A DNA stretch of 64,000 bases from Crossaster papposus (Eukaryota > Echinodermata > Asteroidea > Velatida > Solasteridae): NCBI GenBank assembly GCA_037893245.1, contig JBAIAA010000095.1, forward strand, positions 558,001 through 622,000, read 5' to 3'. A program made the translations under genes and the position numbers. The notes under the pieces were generated by a model. The model was not told the origin of the DNA and made no database searches. It was given only the letters and a program-made list of their open reading frames with translations. Below, in pieces: positions 54,977-64,000 of this stretch. How positions within the stretch are numbered: position 1 is the stretch's first letter; the number at the start of each line of letters is the position of its first letter.

Positions 54977-55662
54977 CGTGACCAAACGCTCCCACAAAAT
55001 CAGAGTAAAGTTGACATTTTTAAATATTTTGAGATATTGGTATTTCCAGATTTCTTTGAATTCCTAGCTTTAAAATGATATGTGACCATCCGGAACAAAA
55101 GGGCTGTAAAGTAGGCATCTTGACGTTTTGAGATATTTAGAGAAATGAAATCTACAAGAAATAAGCTTTAAAATGATGTATTACAAGACATAGTTGGTAT
55201 TTATGGTTAGCTACATGTACAACAAGTAACACTGAATATGAACATTCTTTGTTTTTTATTGTTTGTCATATATTTTAATGGATCTTTTCTCAAAATAAGC
55301 TCTGGTGACTTTACAGCCCTTTTGTTGTGGTTGGTCACATATATAATTTATTGGGTAGGGTATCAATGCTGCGGTATTTTTTAATGTGAAAATACGATCA
55401 TTTTATCATGATATTTTGTATATTTTCATTAATTTCAGTACATTTTACTTCTTGGGTACGCTCAGTAAAATTAAATGTGGATTTTTTCTGCTAATCTTTT
55501 GCCCCCCAAAAATACTTAGTAGTTCGAAAGAAAACTTATGTGGGAATTGTATCATGCCAAAACCCCCAAAACGATTCCCCACTGTCAAATCAGCTATTTT
55601 CAATCATAACTCAATATAGCATAGAGCGACTTTACGCTGTTTTTCGTGGGAGCAGGTCACAA
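54977..55662. mobile_element. Family-A5 MITE containing a nested family-A4 MITE
   Basis: Outer ends CGTGACC...GCTCCCACAAAAT and CGTGGGAGCAGGTCAC; inner element 55079-55342 flanked by TA. The A5 copy at 15750-16650 lacks the inner element at that point. Confidence 0.85.
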
Positions 55663-55794
55663 ATGGTTTTGGAGAGTACAGGGATTAATAGGCAGGCAGT
55701 TTGGGGCAGTACAGGGAGTAACAGGCAAGGTTTATGCAGTACAGGGCGTAACAGGTAATAATAATAACAGATTTTTACATAGAGTTTTCAATTC

Positions 55795-56068
55795 GGATCA
55801 AAACGCTTCACATTATCATTACCCCCGATCATAGGGCCAATGAAACCTTTTTAATACCATTTCGGCGCAAGACAGCTACAGTAAATCAACCACAATAACC
55901 ACCTCAGCCCTCACAGTACCCATTGACTCCTAGGTCGGGAGAAGCAATGAGTGTGACAAAGTGCCCTGCCCAAGGGCACACGCACCACAACCCTAGGCTG
56001 GACTCGAACCCACAACCAGCAGAATAACCCACAGACCACAAGTTCTCAATGCTCCAGACCACGGAACT
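55795..56068 (-). mobile_element. tRNA-derived SINE, diverged copy
   Basis: Minus-strand head AGTTCCGTGGTCTGGAGCAT with a GGTTCGAGTCC B-box and the CTTGGGCAGGGCACTTTGTC body. Confidence 0.7.
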
Positions 56069-56236
56069 CCACTGTAGGGTGGTTGGGGCGGTACAGAGAG
56101 TAACAGGCAGACGGTTTGGGGCGGTACACCAAATAATAGGTTACACGAGATGACACGGACACGGACATTTGCATCCACAATTCCACCAAATTTAAATACT
56201 GGTTGCCGTTTGTTTTTCTCCGCCTAAATCGTCTTG

Positions 56237-59200
56237 TCACGAATCGTGGCTCTCGTGTATCCAGGACTTTCTTGTCCTTCGAGACTTTACGGTTGTGCGT
56301 TTGATGACCGTGCCTGGGGGCGGTTTTCTCTTGAGCATAAAGTTCGGCTCGACGGTGGTGTTCATTGCATAGTACACGTTGGCATTGTCGGGTATACGGA
56401 GTTCTGAAACAAAAGTCAGAATTGTTTTTCACAAAACGTTACTTTAAACTACTCGCTACTCCAATACTCGTTTCCCATCTGTTGCTTGTTGCTTTTTTTA
56501 CTCACCTCCTGATAAACTGAACTTACATTCTTTATTCAAATTATTCATTTGTGACCTGTATCATCGTAATCAGGAATAAGTCGCTGGGGCCGTTTTACGC
56601 AATCGGTCGTTGAAGTGAACGCATGGTTGAAAATCTTGACCAAGTCGATTTTCTGAACATTGTATTTTTAGGAAGTGTAGTTATCACAGATTATTGTCAT
56701 TAATGTCTTGTATGTAAAAACGATCAATAAAGATGAAAATGAAGAGGTTTTGTGTGCGCTGTCCGTATGATTGGGGTGCATTATTGATATGATATTTATA
56801 GGTTTCATATTTCCAAAAATATTAAAGATATGAAATACAAACTACGGGAGATTGTTGTTAAGGGAGTGACCATGGAGGAATAAGAAGCTTCTTATTCCTC
56901 CATGGTAGTGACCAACTAAAAATGTAGAAACTGTTATGACAATCAGACAACAGGAAGTATGCCGTTGCTATGGTTGTTTATTGGAAAGCCTGCAATTGCG
57001 TTTACTTTTACAACTATTTATTTCAAAGCTGTTTTTCTCGGAATGTGGATTCGGCAAATAAATATACACCTGTCATCTTCATCAGACCATAACTCATTAA
57101 CCTAAACAGATACACACTTGTGATGGGTATCATTAGAAAGCTTATGAAATTCTCTTTCTCACCATGTGCATATCTCAAAAAGTCATTTCGAGACTTATTT
57201 CTGATTACGATGAAGCGGGTCACATTTAATCACCTCACCAGTCTTCCAGTTTTACTTGTTTCTCATTGTTCATTGTTACTCATCACTCACTATACTGCTT
57301 ATGACTCACCTCCCATAGGCAGATTCTGCACCAGCATAAACTCAGACAGGTTCTCCTCGGGAGGCAAATTGTGTTTATCGGCCGCAGTTCGGATGACCAA
57401 GGGCGTGTGTTCCTGCTGCGTGATCTAAATGTAAATATCAATTAACAGCAACAAAATATATCAATACTCTATCAGTTTCAATTTTGGCACGGAATTTTGT
57501 TTTGTATTTTAGAACTACCTTAAGTATTTTTAATAATTTTTTTATTTGTTTGAACGGAGGAAGGTTTAAATCCAGTTTCTTAATTGTTGTGTCCATGGGC
57601 AAGCCACCTTATATGCTTCTCTCCACCGAAGAATGTAAGTGAGCATTGGTACTGGTTTTCTGGATTGGCATCTTGGGGATTCAAAATCCAGCTGCTGACC
57701 TTATGTTGTGTCCATGGGCAATCTATTTTACCACAAGCTATTTTACCACATGTCCACAGCATCATAAGCTTTATTTGGCATGTTCTGTTCTCACAACACT
57801 TGTGCTCCATCCTCAACTAAGCTCTTGTAAGTACAGTTGCAGTACTCCTGCACCCAAGCCTTTCATTGTGTGATTTTTATATGACAGTGTGTAACACTGG
57901 TGCTCCATCCTCAACTAAGCTCTTGGAAGTACAGTTGCAGTACTCCTGCACCAAAGCCCTTCATTGTGTGATTTACATACAACAGGGTGTAACACTGAGA
58001 TTTCATTGGGTTTTTTTCGGAGGTGGGGCAAAAACTAGCAGGAATTTCAAGAAGGAAATTAAGAAAAGAAGGAGCAATTGTAAAAGAAAAAGTAGGAAGT
58101 AGAAAGTAGGAATACTAACCACAATACTCTTGTAGACGTTGCACTCGCTGTCTTCTAGCGAGACTCTAATGATGCGACAGGAAGACGAGGGGAAGGCTTC
58201 AGAAGTCTTTTGCTTCTCGGGAATGATCAGCTGGGTCAGGTCTGTCATGGAATAAGACGCTGAAATCTGAAAGAGACATTTTAAAATCAGATCCAAAAAG
58301 TCCAAAATGGAATCCATGCAATGCCTATGAATCTTTGAAATAAAAAAAGGAAAAAGAAACTAGATGTATGTCTCTTTCTAAATTGAACATCCTCTCTGTG
58401 GATTATTTCCACATTAACTGGGCCTAGCCGCAGGATTGTTTTTCACGAACCTCGATCCAAGTCGGGTTCAGGTCGGCATCTGTAGGTAGCACACCCTGAT
58501 TTTCCCAGCCTCGCTCACTGCGAGCTGGTTGCTGACAGATATTTCCAGCCTTGCTTGTGACGTGTTCATTCGTCATCCATTAAGAGTTCAGAAAAAAACT
58601 CTGTGTGTATACATGTCCTCCGACACAAACTGGTTAAACATGGAGAGATCAGCAAAAACACAAGACAGAATTTGGTCTGCACCTTGCGAACAAGTTTCTC
58701 CTTCTCCTTCACCCCTGTTGTGGTCTTCCTCATTTCCACCCTCCGCAGGCGTGGATTCTCCCCGCCGTTCAATGACGTGGCTGGGGAGTTCTCACTGGAG
58801 AGGCTCATACCATCGTCCAGGAGAGGGGTGTCCACTGAGCCGACCGACCCCGTGGAGCTGGTGCTGTTCAGGCTACTGCTGCTGCGGTGGCTCTTAGTTG
58901 TGTCTTCGGCCGTGTAGCTGAATAACCGCCTGACATAAAATGAATTTCAAAGTGAACAAAGAAATTGGCAAGGCGGGACTTGAACTTGCGACCCCTAGGA
59001 TATCGGACCAACGCTCTACCAACTGAGCTATCTTGCCTTATGTTGGCGGTCTTCCAGTATCTTGTCAGTATCTTTGTTCGAGGGCGCTAGTCAGAAGTCA
59101 TAAACACCAGAATGATGCATATTTGAAGTTCAAACTTTGTGTATGCATAGACAGGGACGTCATGATGTGTGCAGTGGTCCAATTGTTACTTATCTTATTG

Positions 59201-62200
59201 CCTTTTCACCATGCAAACCTTCAAATCTCAGCAAGTAGCAAGTTTTCAAAAGACTTAAACTTACCTGAGAGCGCTTCCTTTTCTTTCGGGCGAGTTGAAC
59301 ATCTGCAACGGCGAGGTTGGCGTTGACCCTGCAATCTCTTCAGAAACTTCACAACTGCAAGCAATAAAAAAATTTAACAAAATTTCAAGTAGGCCACAAG
59401 ACAAGCAAAAGTCAGTCACAAGTCAGTAATAAAACAGTCCGAAGACAACCACAAGTCAGTCCCAAGACAAGCACAAGTCAGGTGCAAGTCAGGTGCAAGT
59501 CAGTCACAAGTCAGTCACAAGACAGTCACAAGACAGTCACAAGACAGTCACAAGACAGTCACAAGACAGTCACAAGACAACCACAAGACAACCACAATTC
59601 AGTCATAAAACAGTCCCAAGACAACCACAAGTCAGTCACAAGACAAGTGCAAGTCAATCACAAGACAACCACAAGTCAGTCACAAAATCAGTTCTCGTTT
59701 GACAATCAGAAAGGGAAATCATTTTCTAATTCCCCCCCCCCCCCCCCCCCCCCACCCCCCACTCCCCAGTTTTCCCAGACTGGAGAAATGGAAACAAGAT
59801 TTTCACTGAGTAACGTGAAGATTTTAGGTAAATAAAGTGCTCACCCGTATTATTGGCGGGGGCCAAATTTTAGAACGTGGCGTCCTTCTTTAGGGCTAGT
59901 CTAGAAGTTCGGCCCCGCCAATAATACGGGTGAGCACTTTATTTACCTAAAATCTTTACGTTACATTGTTATAGTGCTACGCAGCTCTCTCTTTTTTTTT
60001 CACTGAGTAGTTGGGAACCCTGACTCACCACTCTTCGTACGTCATGACGTTCATATTGGTGAACCAGTCCACAAATTCCGGCGCTAGAAGTATACGATAG
60101 TTTTTGGCCGCATTCTGAAGTAGTTTGATCTGAGCTATCACCTCAAATTCCTGCTCCCGCCAAAAAAAATTATAATAATACAAAAAAATAACTAAATTGT
60201 TATAAATAGCTTTAAAGTGTAACAGGTAGAGTCATAGTCACAGTGCTTGTGATCGATCACAAACATATCACAAGACTCGGCAAGCCAAATCATAAATCTC
60301 AAATGTTTTTTTTTATTTACGCTTAAAGACGGTCCCTACCTTTCGCTTCTTTTCAAAGTTGATAAGCCCGTCCCCGATCGTGTCTGGGTTGGCCACGTCG
60401 ATCTTAATCAGATCCGTCAGAAAGGTGCCCAGATAGGGTACGGTGCCGTGAACCCGAGCCTGGGGGCAGAAACAAAGGGTAAAAAGAGTACTAGATTAAA
60501 GGGGCATTATTAAAGGGGCATTATTAAAGGGGCATTATTAAAGGGGCATTATTAAAGGGGCATTAACAAAGGGGCATTAACAAAGATCTCAGACTATAGC
60601 TGTGCGTATGTATTGACCGCCAATCGTGGTCGTCAGAATTTGGTACGTCCACGATTGACAAAACGTCCACGATTCCAAATCGTGTACAAATCCTATGGAG
60701 GTCATCCTAAAACGTTAGAGTACAAACAAGAGAAGGGAAGACGGTCGGACAAGGCCCCGTCCACGATTGGCGGGTGTTTACCAACCGCTGTGTACTGGGG
60801 CCAATTTCATAGAGCTGCTTAAGCATAAAAATTGCTTAAGCACAAAACATTCTTGCTTAGTAAAACCAGCTTACCAGCCACAACTCTATGTGATGTACAT
60901 TGTTTGTGATTGGTACTTAGCAGCTGTTAGTTTAGCACAAGAATCGCATATAATTTTGGCTCCTTACCTGATTTATTAAGCAAGGGTTAAGCCTTAGACA
61001 AAGACGAAGCCAGGGATTCAAAAAGGCCCTATGTTTGACCAAAATTTGTGAATTTTGCATAACGGTCTACTACCGTAATTTCCTGCGGATAAGGCGCTCG
61101 GCGGATAAGGCGCAAGTCTCTAAAATCACCCCCAAAAATTCAAACGTCAACAGATAAGGCGCACCGCCGAATAAGGCGCATGCTTGAACGCACCCAAAAT
61201 AACACCAGGCGCCACCCGGTGTAGGTACATCGCCAGAAAGGGGTCATTTTGTTGCCTTAGAACGATCCCACTAGTCCAACCTTCATCTATCAAGCCAACG
61301 CTGTGCATGATTGCGGTTTCTGACCCTACAATGGTGCGTCTTTTTCCAAAAGAAATAAGGTTCAATGAACTAACCCTTTGAGTGAGCCGACACGAAATGT
61401 ATCAACAATCGCAAACCCCAGATGTTCCTGACCGCAGAGTTTATACAATGGAAACCGATACATGTGCCTCTCCCGCAGATATCGGTTTTCAAAACCACGT
61501 TTAATGTTTTGGTCTGTGGATTGTAAAATAATTCAGTCAGTGATATAGTTTCTTTCCAGACAACGTAATCAGACAACATAGAGTTAACTTAATATAATTT
61601 TGCACAAGCTATAATTATTAGAATATTTTAGAGTAGGCACAGGCCCAATTTAAAAACCTACATTTATATAAAATCAAAAAAATAAATGTCTATAATTCTA
61701 AAGTCTAAAGTGTTTTTCAGTTCATCTTATTTTTTTGCTAAAGTTGTCTTTTGTGGCCGTTCTGTTTACTCGATGTCTGTCTTAGATGGAGGGTTACTGG
61801 TTATTCTTCCGACACACGTCAAGTTATAGGCCTGCCGTGCGTAATTAATGCCTATACCGAGCACACGTACTGCACGTGGTCACAGTCGCGCCAATCTACA
61901 CTACACTCGATCGACCGGACACGCGGTGGGAAAATAATATCATCAATGACCGCGTCGCTGGTTCACGTGCAGTATTAGGATACATATTGCAGGGAACCGC
62001 GCTGCATTCGGTATAATATTTTCACATCCTACTGCGCGTCTGGGCCAGTGTTAACTGCGAGCGAATGTGCGTGTGTAATGTGTGTATGAGAGGTAAGTTG
62101 TTTGCAAAGACCATAGAGCGCCGCGCAGCGGCGCTCGACTAGTCCTCTAGGATCTTTGGTTGTTTGTTGCGTTAATTGTTTTTTGTGGGATCTGCAGATA

Positions 62201-63550
62201 GATCACACAGACATCGCAAGTTTTGACAGTCGCTATATTTCAGCTCATTTTCTGTGTCATTTTTTAAGATTTATGTCGCATGCAGAATTTCGTTTAATAT
62301 ATTTTTTCAGGAGAAAGGACACGGCGGCAATAACAAAAAAGGGCACGGCAACAATTGCCGTGGAAAGGGGGATTTTTGAAGGGCATTGCGGCAATCGGTA
62401 GGGGCATCGACGGCAATTGCCGTCGTTGCCGTCGTGAAGTATCAGGGCTGATTTTACACACGTACCCAATGGCAATGAAGTTTTTTTAACTGGACTTCAG
62501 GGTTGGATAACGATCTTTTCACGGTTGTAGGGGATCAACACATCGCGGCATTGTTGGAAGGGAAGCACGGTTGTAGGGGATCAACACATCGCGGCATTGT
62601 TAGAATGAAAACATGGCCACAATGTCCGGAGAGTTAAGCTAATTGGTTGACCGCATTATTGAGTAAGATTGCGGCGTTCAAAGAATTCTTCACACAAAGA
62701 CCGTCACTTTGAACTCAAGCGACATCAGATAAGGCGCACCGAAAGATAAGGCGCGGCGATGTTTTTGTGGTCTAGAAAGTCAGATAAGCCGCGTCTTGTC
62801 CGCAGGAAATTACGGTACAATGAAATCTCTAAATTACGAAATTTCTAAAATTAAGTCCAATGCGAATGTGGATGTGGATTTTGTCACTCCGAACCAAATT
62901 GGTATTTGAAGCGACTTATAGTTTGACCAAAATAGATTTTGATGTGAAGTATGCGAAATTGTGCAAAATAATGTGTGACCGGCTATACAAAAAAGTGTAT
63001 TATGTTGCAAAAGAAATGAAATTGAGTTATATACATGGTTAAAAAGCCCACAACGTAAGCTTTCATTTGGTATTTAATAGAGCTCCATAGCCCCTCTCAT
63101 TTTAGAGATATGACGTGTTTATTGATTACTTCCTTGGAGTTCAAATTACACAACTGAAAAAACAGGCTTTGAAATAGCCGGCTCTGTTGTACAAAAATGG
63201 TCGGTTTTTCCACTTTATTCATCAAAATCAACATTTCTTTCAATGAAACCTGAAACTGTAGGTATTAAAGATGTCATTCATGACAACAAATAAAAATCAC
63301 AATCAACGTTGAGCGGGCCATTACATGATAGTGCATAGCGCGACTTAATACACCTTTTTGTAGAGCCGGTCACAGATATCCTACCTTTACGGTGTGGTAT
63401 TTTTTTTATAAACAGGAAGTTCTTGTACAAACTCACGTGTTCGCGTCTGTATCCTGACGTCTTTTCATTGCTTAGTCTGCGCACCAGATTTAGTATCGGC
63501 TTCCGGGAAATCCTGGGGGAGTCTACAAAGGCAAATTTGGCCGTGCCCTC
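56237..63550 (-). CDS. RGL1: RalGDS/RGL-type Ral guanine exchange factor, C-terminal half
   Basis: Ras-activated exchange factor for Ral GTPases. Eight exons in transcript order: 63550-63437, 60459-60340, 60150-60029, 59354-59265, 58929-58683, 58266-58120, 57424-57310, 56403-56237 (stop TGA at 56239-56237), all phase-consistent. The first three encode the end of the CDC25 RasGEF domain ([45 protein letters not shown]). Exons 4-5 are a Ser-rich linker. Exons 6-8 encode the Ras-association domain ([45 protein letters not shown]). The N-terminal REM domain and most of the GEF domain lie beyond the window's right edge. The invertebrate gene is pre-duplication, so RGL1, RGL2, RGL3 and RALGDS are equally its co-orthologues. 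The exon 5 donor (AAG|GTGCAG) is weak but phase demands it. Confidence 0.93.
56549..57225. mobile_element. Family-A6 MITE with a ~225-bp insertion
   Basis: Ends TTGTGACCTGTATCATCGTA and GATGAAGCGGGTCACAT. Relative to 32070-32496 it has extra sequence at about 56778-57000 that includes a 38-bp perfect palindrome. In RGL intron 7. Confidence 0.8.
57750..57990. repeat. Two units of the ~97-bp repeat in RGL intron 6
   Basis: CACAGCATCATAAGCTTTAT flank followed by two ACTTGTGCTCCATCCTCAAC-type units at 57798 and 57897. Confidence 0.85.
58413..58637. mobile_element. Family-D MITE, in RGL intron 5
   Basis: TTAACTGGGCCTAGCCGCAG left end, CCGACACAAACTGGTTAA right end. Ends about 45 bp from the exon 5 donor. 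Confidence 0.8.
58966..59037 (-). pseudogene. tRNA-like sequence, degenerate
   Basis: Minus strand starts GGCAAGATAGCTCAGTTGGT and ends CAAGTCCCGCCTTGCC, so acceptor stem and D arm pair, and the anticodon position reads GAT. The T stem has two mismatches and one base is missing, so it is a tRNA pseudogene or SINE head rather than a working tRNA. Confidence 0.55.
59485..59690. repeat. 11-bp minisatellite CACAAGACAGT, RGL intron 3
   Basis: Tandem and degenerate units of CAAGTCAGTCA and CAAGACAGTCA, related in sequence to the KIF14 intron arrays. Confidence 0.88.
59731..59752. repeat. C homopolymer tract
   Basis: Run of about 22 C followed by ACCCCCCAC; G-rich in RGL RNA. Confidence 0.9.
59811..59963. 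repeat. Inverted repeat with 51-bp near-identical arms
   Basis: Arms 59811-59861 and 59913-59963 (TAACGTGAAGATTTTAGGTA onward) differ at one position; the spacer is 51 bp. In RGL intron 3, about 60 bp from the exon 3 donor. Confidence 0.93.
60498..60588. repeat. 14-bp array AAAGGGGCATTATT
   Basis: About six units in RGL intron 1, changing to AAAGGGGCATTAAC at the right. Confidence 0.9.
60798..60980. mobile_element. Family-B MITE, right end missing
   Basis: GGGGCCAATTTCATAGAGCTG left end and interior; truncated after AATTTTGGCTCCTTACC. Confidence 0.75.
61070..62818. mobile_element. Unclassified ~1.75-kb DNA transposon remnant
   Basis: Ends TACCGTAATTTCCTGCGGAT and, inverted, TACCGTAATTTCCTGCGGAC, about 20 of the first 25 bp matching. 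Subterminal GATAAGGCGC words recur at both ends. The interior has no recognisable transposase. A 54-bp hAT-like element and a 46-bp tandem duplication (62520-62605) lie inside. In RGL intron 1. Confidence 0.8.
62105..62158. mobile_element. 54-bp hAT-like mini-element with 8-bp target duplication
   Basis: Ends CAAAGACCATAGAGCG and, inverted, CAAAGATCCTAGAG. Flanked by GTTGTTTG at 62097-62104 and 62159-62166. Same family as 45000-45044. Confidence 0.8.
62972..63374. mobile_element. TGTGACC-type MITE (family A2), complete
   Basis: TGTGTGACCGGCTATACAAAA left end and TTTGTAGAGCCGGTCACA right end; about 400 bp. It ends about 60 bp before RGL exon 63437-63550 in window coordinates, i.e. in the intron after it. 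Confidence 0.8.
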
Positions 63551-64000
63551 CTGAAATGCAAAACGGACAGGAAATGTTGAATCAAAAACCTAGTTTTGTG
63601 AAGCCGATTACATGTACGTCGCTTAACAAATTATCATGCTAAGCAAGAAGATCGCAGGGAACCAGTCACAGGCATTATACCTAGCATGAATTTCCACCGG
63701 TGACGTTTTTTTTTTTTTTGCTTAGCAAAAAGTTTTTCAGTACATTAAATGTAAAAGCGGCAGAAATAAAAAAAGACACCGTTTTTAAAACAAAAACCTA
63801 CTAGTCTTAAAATAATGGGCTGGTCGGAATTTCCCAATTTCCTGTAGAAGATTATCCCTATTTCCGTTGTGCTAGAAATGGAAGACATTCAAAACCTCAA
63901 GGAATTATCTTGAAAGCTTGGGGATTTGTTTGTAGTCACATCTACCGAGTTTCTAACGTTGCTTTGTCATCGTTCGCACTTTTAATTTTTTCCCTGTAAT

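Larger units (their letters stand above)
50816..56236. other. ITPA-RGL convergent intergenic region
   Basis: No coding exon seen. Contains a SINE, family-C (52021-52233), family-D (52879-53077 and 53627-53816), a nested A5/A4 pair (54977-55662), a 97-bp repeat unit (54690-54785) and a SINE (55795-56068). Candidate AATAAA for ITPA near 51588. 53820-54690 is AT-rich with nothing recognisable. Confidence 0.55.

Noticed and set aside
55540-55758. Plus-strand ORF with TGSNRQ-like repeats
   Set aside because: Built from short GTACAGGGAGTAACAGGCA repeats next to a MITE; no sign of a gene.
58966-59037. Functional tRNA gene
   Set aside because: T stem mismatches, one base short and matching SINE-like relics elsewhere in the window make a pseudogene or SINE head more likely.
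61147-61365. Possible transposase fragment in the 1.75-kb element
   Set aside because: 72 codons with no catalytic motif or family resemblance that I can recognise.

Overview
This is a stretch of animal nuclear genome, AT-rich, with multi-exon genes whose introns obey GT-AG (one GC-AG), interspersed with a very dense load of short terminal-inverted-repeat elements (MITEs), tRNA-derived SINEs and minisatellites. The protein sequences are closest in my memory to deuterostome (vertebrate-like) orthologues, and the MITE and SINE style is what I associate with echinoderms. An echinoderm, perhaps a sea star, is my best guess, but the phylum is an inference.

Six protein-coding genes were reconstructed exon by exon, with phase checked at every junction. 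From left to right: (1) a KIF14-type mitotic kinesin on the minus strand, 24 coding exons from 26060 down to 6248, with the C-terminus not found; (2) TYW3, a wybutosine-pathway tRNA methyltransferase, plus strand, six exons, 27669-30696; (3) GORAB, the Rab6-interacting golgin, minus strand, five coding exons, 38839-32582, plus a probable 5' UTR exon ending at 40494; (4) DR1 (NC2-beta), plus strand, three exons, 41553-42700; (5) ITPA, plus strand, eight exons, 45217-50815; (6) the C-terminal half of a RalGDS/RGL-type Ral exchange factor, minus strand, eight exons, 63550-56237, whose N-terminal half lies beyond the right edge. KIF14/TYW3 and GORAB/DR1 are head-to-head pairs, and TYW3/GORAB converge. 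No operon-like logic is expected. All six are housekeeping or cell-division functions (cytokinesis, tRNA modification, Golgi, transcription repression, nucleotide-pool cleaning, Ras-Ral signalling).

The rest is repeats. At least nine MITE-like families are recognisable by their ends (labelled A-H here, plus a long unclassified element), several nested inside each other with an uninterrupted copy elsewhere in the same window to prove the order. No retroviral or LTR element was recognised.

Two patterns stand out as possibly undescribed. First, exon edges are repeatedly captured in tandem duplications: ITPA exon 6 (seven copies of its 3' splice site and exon start) and KIF14 exons 11, 13, 19 and 22 (both ends of 22) all have extra partial copies carrying intact-looking splice signals. 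Second, tandem arrays appear to have been seeded from pieces of dispersed elements: the end of MITE C, the inside of MITE B, the inside of MITE D, and part of a ~97-bp dispersed repeat. A 45-54 bp complete element with hAT-like ends and perfect 8-bp target duplications is present twice.
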